Of a stretch of 64,000 nt of DNA, positions 55,149-64,000 are shown in pieces. The DNA is from Pezicula radicicola (Eukaryota > Ascomycota > Leotiomycetes > Helotiales > Dermateaceae), in contig PDUO01000049.1 in NCBI GenBank assembly GCA_003008705.1, positions 303,684-367,683 on the forward strand, written 5' to 3'. The notes under the pieces were generated by a model that had not been told where the DNA came from, did no database searches, and worked only from the letters and a program-made list of their open reading frames with translations. The number at the start of each line of letters is the position of its first letter. Within the stretch, counting starts at the first letter, position 1. Made by a program: the position numbers and the translations under genes.

Positions 55149-56789
55149 ATGGCTTTGAAGACACTTTCTATTCAGCAGGTAGCCATCGCTCTGGTGGCCA
55201 TTGCAGTACTCTACTTAATCACAAATCGATATCGTTATGGCATATCTCGAATTCCTGGTCCTTTCCTCGCCTCATTAACCGATATTTGGAGACTTGCAAT
55301 CGTCACAAGAGGAAACTCTCACAAAGTCGACCTCGAACTTCACCGCAAGTATGGACCAATAGTGCGCTTGGCTCCAAATCTCATATCAATTTGTGATCCT
55401 GAAGAGATTCCTAAACTCTATGGCGTCGGCTCCAATTTCTACAAGGTACAATATCTTGGTCACTTATTTGTCCCTGTTCATTTGTATTCGTTGGAAGACA
55501 GTGCAAAAGACTGACGGACTCAGTCTACATTTTATGTTCCCTTTAGAGCGAATGACGCAGAGGGACTGGTTCCTGATCCGTTCATCTTAACTGATAAAGC
55601 ATTGCATTCTCGCATGAAAAGGAATGGTGGTGCCGCATATGCCATGACTTCGATCATCAAGATGGAAGCGCTTGCTGATCGGGAGACTGTCAAGCTTTTC
55701 AACGCATGGGACGATTTGTATGCCAATACTGGAGAGGTCTTCGATCTGGCCAGATGGCTTTCCTTTTACACTCTTGATGCAGTAGTTGCTCTAACCTTTG
55801 GGGAGGACTTCGGCACTCTTGACACCCAGAAAGACAGATTTGGAATGATGGACACCATGGAAAAGATCACCATATATGGCGCACTTGTAAACTCCATGTC
55901 CCACTCAAATCCGACAGCAGTTGCTAATGTGATGTAGATGGGACAGGTGCCGTTCTTCCATCGATTTGTAGATGGGAACAAGTTTCTACAGTCTATCGTA
56001 TTTGGATCCAAATTTGTCCAGGCTTTTTCCAATATGATGAACCTAGCCGGCAGTCAGGTTACATTACTCAAGGCAAAACAAGATACAGGTACCATGGACC
56101 TAGAAGCACCAGCTACATTTGTTGAGCGACTTCTTGAGACTCAAAAAGCCAACCCCAAAGCCTTAACTAATCGAGAACTTGATACCCATGCGATGGGCAA
56201 TATTACTGCCGGTGGAGATACAACCAGCATCGCTTTACGTTCAGTCATGTATCATGTATTGAAAGCGCCCGAGGTGCATGCCAGACTTATCGCTGAGATT
56301 GACTCTGCCAATCTAAGCAATCCAGTATCATTTGAGCAAGCTAGCAATCTGCCATACTTACAAGCTGTAATTCGGGAGGCAATGCGCATGCATCCATCAA
56401 TAGGATTGATGCTTGCTCGAACAGTACCGAAAGGCGGTGCCACTATCTGTGGACACTATATTCCGGAAGGGACAGACGCTGGTATCAACCCTTGGGTAGT
56501 ACACCGCGATGAAAATCTCTTTCCAGATCCACACAGATTTGATCCGGAACGATGGCTCACAACTGACGAAGCATTGCTGGCGCGTAGAAATCGCGCATTC
56601 TTGACTTTTGGGAATGGTCCACACACATGCAGTGGAAGACATATTAGTCTCATGGAGATTAGCAAATTGATTCCAATGCTTTTTATGCGGTATAATATTC
56701 AGTTGGCAAATCCGGAGGATGAGTTGATTGTCAAAAACTACTGGTTTATGTTTACAGGGGAAATCATGGTTCGAGTGACAAGAAGATAG
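55149..56789 (+). CDS. Cytochrome P450, pisatin demethylase-like
   Basis: Three exons: 55149-55445, 55524-55886 and 55938-56789, giving 503 residues. The N-terminal helix (QVAIALVAIAVLYLI) anchors it in the ER; a proline hinge (RIPGPFLASLTDIWR) follows. Motifs: AGGDTTSIAL (I-helix, 311-320), ExxR at 367-370 (REAMR), FDPERWL (421-427) and the haem loop FGNGPHTCSGRHI with Cys451. NFYK joined to STFYVPFRANDAEG across intron 1 and GHYIPEGTDAGINPWVVHRD are typical of the pisatin-demethylase clade. Fungal members oxidise phenolic or secondary-metabolite substrates, some of them plant defence compounds; the substrate here is unknown. An apparent in-frame TAG at 55935-55937 is the end of a 51-base intron (donor GTAAAC, acceptor TAG), and removing it rejoins the conserved frame. 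The gene appears intact and closes the gene-bearing part of the window. Confidence 0.87.
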
Positions 56790-58849
56790 GAGACGGGTGT
56801 TTGAAAGCAGATAATAATTTATCGTTGTACGGTGTGATACACGGGGTTTTACAGGAGGGTAATAGCACTAGTGAGTATAAAAATGCTCGTGGTGTAGTCT
56901 TTTGTATAACTATCAGAAATTGTTGAGGGTTGGGGAAGGGGATCAGTGAACTAGTGATAGCTATCTCAACCCAAGTTCTATCTGTATAATAAAGGGTGTG
57001 CTTGAGATGCAATCCTGAAGCATAATCGTAATTTAGTATTAAAATAGTGAAAATATTTCAGACTTTACTCATATTTTCATATTTTCGTGCTTGCTATTTG
57101 ATTGACCTCCTGTGGTAGAAAACCGTGGAGAACATTATATAATTACTGCTAAGCTTACTAGCAAGCTTCCTATATATATAAACTATACTTCTCTTATTCC
57201 TTTTAGTCTTTCTTTCTCTTCTTTAGATAACCTTAAATTAAGTACTATACTTGTTTTCCTATACTCTATTTACTTAAACTAAGTATAATAGTTATAAGCC
57301 TAGATAGTAATTAATCTTTTATTATTATATTACTAGTTTAAGAATTAAAGCTTCTAAAGGTTAATCTTATACTTCTTCTTTATCTTCTTCTTCTTCTTCT
57401 TCTCTTCTCTTTCTTCCTTACCTTATAGTTCTAGTATATTCTATAACTCTAAGTATATTCTATATATTCTATAACTCTAAGTCTAGCTATACTACTTATA
57501 CTCTAAATATAGTAACTAAGGAAGGAACCCTTAGTACTAATATAAAGCTTATAGATTAAAATAGATAGTCTATCTAGTTTAATAGACTTAAAGCTTATAC
57601 TTAGTTTAAGAGAGTATAAGAGTTTATAAACCTAGTAACTCTAGATACTCTATATATTAGTAATTTATTACTAGAGTACCTTATAATAATTATAGAACTT
57701 ATTAATAAACTTAATACTAAATATAAAATTAAGTAATAAGTTTATTAAGTTAATCTATAACTAAAGGAAAAGAAAGATCTTATACTATAATTAACTTAGA
57801 CTAGTAATATTAAAAAGGAGTTTACTCTTCTCTTATACTTATATATAATAGAATATATATAGTAGGTCTAAATAATAACTTATTATTAAATTATTTAGAA
57901 CTAGATAAATACTATAGTAGACTAAGATTTAATTATATCTTATATTATTAAACTCTCTAAGGAAAATTTAATCTTATTATAAAACTTTATTTACTTTCTA
58001 TAGAAATAACTTACTCTCTTATAAGTAAATATAATAGAAAAAGTAAAAGAGATATACTATAGAGTTCTTAAATAAGTTAGAGCTAGAAGAATAGATCTTT
58101 AAAAATAGTATAAAGACTAGTTAAAAGCTCTAATCTAAGTTTAATTATATAATATTATAAAAGTATATAGATTACTTACTATTAAAGATTTCCTCTTAGT
58201 TATAGTTATAAAACTAGTATTTACCTAGACTAATATCTAGTTTATAAAAATAATTAGAGTTAGAGAACTAAATAATAATACTTAAACTCTAAAAGAGTAT
58301 AGAATCTAGTTTTTTATACTTACTAATAAAAATACCTTATAAACTAGTATAAAAGCTCTAGTAATCTTTATAACTATTAGTAGATACTCTAATACTAGTA
58401 AAAGTTTATAGATAAGAGAGTAATTCTCTTATCTTTATTAAATTAAAAATAATACTTATTTATAAAAACTAGAAGATTATTAAATATTTAAATTTATACT
58501 TACTAGTAAGTTTATTAAATAAATAAGAATTAAGCTAAATAAAGTAAAATATAATAAAATTAAGATATAACTTATTAGTAAGTCTTTTAGAGAGCTTTAT
58601 AATAAGCTTTATAATAAGGGTCTATAACTTATAATAAGAAAAGTAAAAACTAATAATTCTAAAAGAACTTATTCTAAGAACTTAGAGAGTAATTTAAGTA
58701 TTATTAAAGAAACTAAAGAAGTAACTAGTACTATTAATAGACCTAGTAGCTTAAGTAGTAGAATATCCCTTAGAGTAATAAAAGTTCCTTTTCTAGAATT
58801 AGTTAATATAGTCTTAATAGATCTTATACTTATAATATAAGGAGCTAAA

Positions 58850-60385
58850 GCTAGTATCTATATAATACTTAATTTTATAAGATATCCCTTATCTATAAGT
58901 ACTCTACTAAATAACTATAGAGTAATATATCTTATAAATAATAAAGATTTATTAATACTAGGTTTATTTATTAAGTTTAAAATAAATAAGGTTATAGAGG
59001 TAGATTTATTAAGTTTTCTAATTACTAGTTATAATAAAAGAATTATAATATAAATACTTAATAAAGTAAAGGGCCTTATTATAGAAGATCTAGTATTTAC
59101 TAATATTACTATAATAGAAGATTTCTATATTAATATAGTTTTAAAAGCTTAACTCTATAGTACTAGAGTTTAATATAATAGTTTAAATTATTTACTTTAG
59201 TATAAGATAGTAGAAAAGAGTATAGTACTTAAGGAACTAAAGTATATATATAATCTAGTATTTTTAGAATATAAGTTACTCTTTAACTATTTAAATATTT
59301 TATTATATATTCTTATAAGTATTATAAGTATACTTATATTTCTAATACTTAAAAGAAAACTTAGAAAAAACTTTTAAAAGAGTAGAGATTATACTAAATT
59401 AAGAAAAGATATAAAAGAAAGATAATATATAAGAGTTAGTTATCTTAATCTAGAGACTCTATATATACTTATCTATAATACTTATAATATAATAATAAAT
59501 AATATACCTTATAGTAAATATAAGTACTATATAACTATATATATAAAGTAAGTAATTTTATAAGAACTATTAGAAAAGAGATCTCTAAGACTATTCTAGT
59601 ATATTATATAAGACTTATTTAACTTTCTAATAAACTATAATAAATCTTAGTAGCTTTTTATAATTAAAGATAAATATAATAATAAGTCTTTTAACTTTAT
59701 ATTAAAAAGTAAAGTTCTTATAGAAGTATTTCTAATACTCTAAGAGTTTAATAATTAAATAAAATAATAATATAAACTCTTAATTTATAAAATTAAGTAT
59801 AATAATAATACTTTAATAATTATTATTAAAGACTACTTAACTTATAAGCTTTAAATAAAAGAAGAGAGGATTAATATAAAACTCTCTTTAATCTATACTT
59901 ATAAAAGTAATAGTAGTTTTAAATAAACTAGATAAGAGGTAATAATAAAATTAATTAAAATATAAATAATTATAAAGTTTCTAGAGTTACTATAACTAGA
60001 AATAATACTTATTATAATATACTTATATAATATAAGCCTCTTTTATACTTATAATCTATATACTTTAAATAAGATACTTAACTTATAGTTTTAAAACTAC
60101 TTTAAATAATATAACTCTAAGCTTATAGTATAGTTAATAACTAATCTTAGACCTAACTAGGATAGGATTTATATCTATAAAGCTTAGACTTATCTATTAA
60201 TTAAGAACTAAAAAGTTAAAAGGAATAAATAAGTATATAAAGTAATTCTCTATAGATATATTAGATATCTAGTTAGATATATTATATTTAATATATATAG
60301 AATCTAGATTCTTATACTTAGTAGAGTAATTATTACTTATAATATAATATTTAATAAGGATATTCTTTACTCTTCTAAATATAAA
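58850..60385 (+). mobile_element. Fossil Ty1/copia-like retrotransposon (protease to integrase region)
   Basis: On the plus strand, with stops ignored, the region around 58880-59250 has the spacing of a copia Gag-protease (an INNKDLL-like and an FTNITIIEDFYINIV-like stretch). The region at 60130-60370 has the pattern of the integrase end: a PN.DRIYIYKA block, basic KN.KVKRNK, then YIRYLVRYIIFNIYRI and, after a stop, ILILSRVIITYNIIFN. That resembles the conserved block of copia polyproteins before the reverse transcriptase. The stops are mainly TAG/TAA where Trp, Gln or Arg would be expected. Classification is by pattern only. Confidence 0.5.
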
Positions 60386-61886
60386 AAGATAAAAGATTAA
60401 CTATTTAAGAGTATTTAGTAAATAACTAATATATTTAAAATATAAGAAGATAAAATCTAAGATATTAAAGTAATACTTAAAAATATTATACTACTAGAAA
60501 ATAATACTACTACTAAGTAAAACTAAGAGGGAGTTATAGACCTAGATTAGAGAGATAATACTAAGCTTAGAGATAAGTTACTACTATTTAAGGAATAAAA
60601 CTTAAGGGTAGTAGTAGTTTTAAAAGATTAGGAGTATATCTTTAATAATAAAGTACTAGAACTTCTATCCTTAGATCTAACTCTAGAGCTTAAAAGTATA
60701 CTAGGTACTAAGATTATAAAGGATAATACTAATATATTAAGTCTTAGAATAAGCTTCCTATAAGTTATTATATATATTAACTAAGTAACTAGTTAAAATA
60801 TAAGATTAGATAGTACTATAAAAGAGTAAATCTCTAGATTATATATATAGAAATATAGGATATAGAGTAAAGGTTATAATATAAGATAATAAATAAATAT
60901 AAAATATAATTATATAATATAATTAAAATTATTAATATTATTAAAGATAGAGTAAATATAAAAGAATATTAAATTATTATTATTTTTAAAACTTTTTATT
61001 TAGACTTTTATATAATAATTTAAACTAAGTTTAATTATCTAATTAAAAATAAGACTTATCTTAATATATTTATTCTCTCTTTCTTTTAACTACTTACCCT
61101 TAAGTAGTTTTAGTTTTCTTTAAATTCTAAGAGAAATTAAATATAAAATTTAAGAATAAAATAAATATATAAAAGAGTAATAATAATAAGTTATAATATT
61201 AAAATAAAAGGTAGTTTTATTAATAGTTTAATATATTCTATATAATATTTATTACTTATATAATAATCTCTTAAAGTAATTACTTTTTACTTCTTCTTTT
61301 AACTTTAATAATCTTTTTTAAATTAATTTTAATAATTATTCTATATTATAAATATAATAAGACTCTTAGTCTAAGACTTAGTTATAAACCCTAAGGGGCT
61401 TAATATAAAGAACTAAGTAGTATATAAGGTAAGGAGATTATATAATAAGTATTATATAATAAAGAACTAGTAGATTAGTTAGATTAGTTAGATTAGTTAT
61501 AAAAAGTACTAATCTAAGGGATTTTAATAATCTATATTTATAAAGATTTTATATAAGTAGATAATTATTCCTTCTTAGATAAGAGTTTTATACTTAACTT
61601 AAATATAATATCTTTATATATACTTAGTAACTTAATAACCTTATTACTTTTTAACTTAGTAATAATATCTCTATCTTATTATTTAAACTTAATATTATTT
61701 CTTTTAACTAATATTAAACTTAAGAAACTATCCTATATTATACTTTAAATACTAACCTATAAGATACTAGTATATATATTAAATTAAGTAATAATATCTA
61801 TAATAGATAGTATTTTATATATTACTCTCTAAGTAATAATAACTTTAATAGAAGAAATTAATAAAAACCTAAAGTATAAAACTATT

Positions 61887-64000
61887 AAGTTATTTAATAG
61901 AGAATAAAATAAACTTTATAAGTTCTTATTATAACTTTAATTATATATTATATTCAATAGAGAATACTTTTAATTATAGATAGAGTAGATTCTTTAGATA
62001 GTTATACTACTAGAAGGAAAGACTATAAACTAAATTAAGAGGTTCTTAGAAGACTACCTTTAGAATATTAACTCCTAGAGAGAAATTAAAGATAAGATTA
62101 TAAAGGATATAATTATTAAAATCCTTAGCTTATAGAAAGGGTTTCTAAAAGAAATTAAATTAAACTTTAGAGTAATAAATAAAAAGAAAGAAGTAGAAAG
62201 AGTTATTAAAGTATTATAATAGAAAGGGTTAATTATAGCTTATACTAGAGATTTCTAGTATTACTTTATTAGAACTAAGTAGAGGGATAATACTTTATAA
62301 TACTAGTATAGAAAAGGATTAAAAGATATAATAAAGGATAAACTTCTAAGATAGTAAGGAATTACTAATACTCTAGAGAATCTTATTAAGACTATTTATA
62401 AGATTAATAATATATAGTATAAAAGAAATATAAAAAAGGAAGGAAAATATAACCCTAGATATAAAAGATTAGATAAAGATAAAAGTAGAATAAGTAGAAA
62501 TAATAACTATAGAGATCCTATAGAACTAGATACTATATTTTAAAAAGAAATTTTACTCTAAGAAAGAAAGAAGTATATAAAAAACTAAATATATTTTAAT
62601 TATAGAAAATCTAGATACCTTACTTATAATTATAAAAGTAAAGATAAAAGTTATTACTTAGAAAGAAGAGGTAAACTTAATACTATAGGATAGAAGAGTT
62701 ATAATAGACTAATATAACTATATACTATAGGGTAAGAGTTATTAAAAGAAATCTTTAAAGTTATTACTCTAGATAAGAAGCTTATAGAATTAGATAAGTT
62801 TAAAGAAGATAATAAACTATAAAAAAATACTACTATAGTAATAGAAACTATAGAGTTACTAGAAGAGTCTAAGGAGTTAGAAGATAATAATATTAAAGAA
62901 ATAATAGTATTAGAGTATAGATAACTATAAATACTATTAAGATAATTATCTACTATAGAAGTTTTTAAAGAACTAACTAAGGAATATCTAGAGAGAAAAA
63001 TAAAACTTACTAAATATAGTCTTAATATAGATAAAAAGATATAAGTTAAATATTTAGAAGATATCTTATTTAAGATAACTAAGTATAAATACTAATTATA
63101 TAAGCTAAAGAAGTTAATTAAGATATAAGTTAAGAAAGCTATAATAAGAAAAGGAATAATAGTTATTTATAGTTAATAATACTAGAATAAGTTAATTAAT
63201 AATATTAACTTTTAGAAATAATTAAACTAAGTTTATAAAATACTTAAGAAAGAAAGAAATAAAATTAATATAGAAATTATAAAACTTAGAGAAGAGGAAG
63301 ATATAATAAGAATTAATTATCTCTAATATACTTAACTATTATAGATAGTTTATTATATAAATAACTATATTATCTATTACTCCTCTAAGAAGGGATTAAG
63401 ATATTAACTAAGTAAAAGGAAGCTTATCTATTAGACTAGTATATCCTATATATTAAATAAAGTAACTTTAATTCTAGAAGCTTTATTATTAAAAAACTAG
63501 AAGACCTTGATAATAAAAGACTATTATTAAGTAATTATAAAGAGTCTAGGAATCTATATAATAAGAAGGAATTATATATAATAGGAAAAGAATAGTAGCT
63601 TTTTCTAGTAGTCTAGTTAAATAGATAAGTATTATAAATAATAGTAGACTTAGATATAATAAGTAATTTCATTAATATAAATATAGTACTAAATAAAGGA
63701 TTTAAGATTCTAATAAAGTAAAAGTTATATTATCTAAGTATTATTAATAAAGAGTTAATTAGATTAAATAAAGGGATAATAATCTATAAGACTAATTAAC
63801 TAACTATAAAAATATTAAAGAGATATATTAAAGAGATATAATTAAATCTTATTACTTTAAGAACTTATTTAATAATTCTTAGTATACCTTAGTTAAAAAC
63901 TTATAATCCCTAGATTAACTAGTAGAAAGAGTAGATTACTATAAACTAATACTAGTATATTAGTAACTATATAATACTTTTAGAAGATAAGATATCTCTA
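61887..64000 (+). mobile_element. Fossil Ty3/gypsy-like retrotransposon (gag and protease region), open at window end
   Basis: From 61887 the plus frame follows a gypsy Gag: YIIFNREYF and ILLEGKTIN near 61945-62035, then IKDKIIKDIIIKI and a terminal part GLKDIIKDKLL near 62310-62350. At 62592-62633 the frame YFNYRKSRYLTYNY has the exact spacing of a CCHC zinc knuckle in which all Cys and the His are Tyr, each by one G-to-A or C-to-T change. At about 63640-63950 a retropepsin-like region ends in ILSIP, stop, LKTYNP, stop, IN, with TAG at the places where the family has Trp. The element continues beyond the window; the reverse transcriptase is not included. Confidence 0.7.

Larger units (their letters stand above)
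57100..64000. repeat. RIP-degraded AT-rich block
   Basis: The last 6.9 kb consist almost wholly of A and T with C and G mainly in CT/AG contexts. I saw essentially no CpG after 57130 and very few CpA/TpG, whereas TpA is very frequent. Stop codons fill every frame. This is what RIP produces from repeated DNA in ascomycetes. Relics of two retroelement classes can be read (listed separately). A polypyrimidine CTT-rich tract is at about 57379-57420. No gene is supported. Confidence 0.85.

Noticed and set aside
55935..55937. In-frame TAG in the P450 at 55149-56789, first read as a pseudogene mark
   Set aside because: A 51-base GT-AG intron (55887-55937) with the branch-like box GCTAAT ends exactly there and removes it with the conserved sequence continuing in phase.
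1..64000. tRNA or rRNA genes and CRISPR arrays
   Set aside because: I looked for the T-loop GGTTCRANTC pattern and for spaced repeats and found no convincing case; CRISPR is not expected in a fungal nuclear genome.
57100..64000. Possible protein genes in the AT-rich block
   Set aside because: No open frame of useful length; only stop-filled retroelement relics are legible.

Overview
This is a filamentous ascomycete nuclear contig. Short GT-AG introns of about 45-70 bases interrupt many genes, and HET-domain, Zn2Cys6, Dal5-type MFS, GH71, M24 and P450 families are present. AT-rich stretches carry the C-to-T/G-to-A scars of repeat-induced point mutation (RIP). Gene content looks Leotiomycete-like, but that is inference; no species is claimed.

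The left part (1-27 kb) looks like ordinary gene space: the 3' end of BRF1 (RNA polymerase III TFIIIB), a small acidic nuclear protein, a membrane-anchored M24B aminopeptidase, a secreted GH71 alpha-1,3-glucanase, two unrecognised single-exon proteins, a two-SH3 relative of eIF5A/HEX1 without a hypusine lysine, a membrane-anchored kelch-like protein, a GH105-like secreted hydrolase, a fungal-specific membrane protein and a 935-residue Gln-rich protein. Many of these genes switch abruptly along the coding strand from A/C-rich to G/T-rich sequence, which shifts both codon and amino-acid use.

The right part (29-57 kb) is accessory: a P450, a Dal5-like MFS transporter, a short HET protein, a decayed carboxylesterase, and a Zn2Cys6 regulator split by a 474-base MITE with TA target duplication. 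Then come an intradiol dioxygenase-like secreted protein, an APC amino-acid/choline permease divergent from a Rieske oxygenase of choline-monooxygenase type, a FAD monooxygenase plus a deleted second copy, two head-to-head EutQ-like cupin fragments and a pisatin-demethylase-like P450. The 47-57 kb block can be read as a decaying catabolic cluster for an amine or quaternary-ammonium compound (inference).

From about 57.1 kb to the end the sequence is a RIP-destroyed, extremely AT-rich block without genes. Fossil frames of a Ty1/copia-like element (about 58.9-60.4 kb) and a Ty3/gypsy-like element (61.9 kb to the end) can still be read, with Trp codons turned to TAG and zinc-knuckle Cys codons turned to Tyr. 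Smaller AT islands at 3.5-3.8, 9.0-9.9, 27.5-28.0 and 32-33.7 kb probably have a similar origin.

Introns were placed by eye from splice signals and frame continuity.
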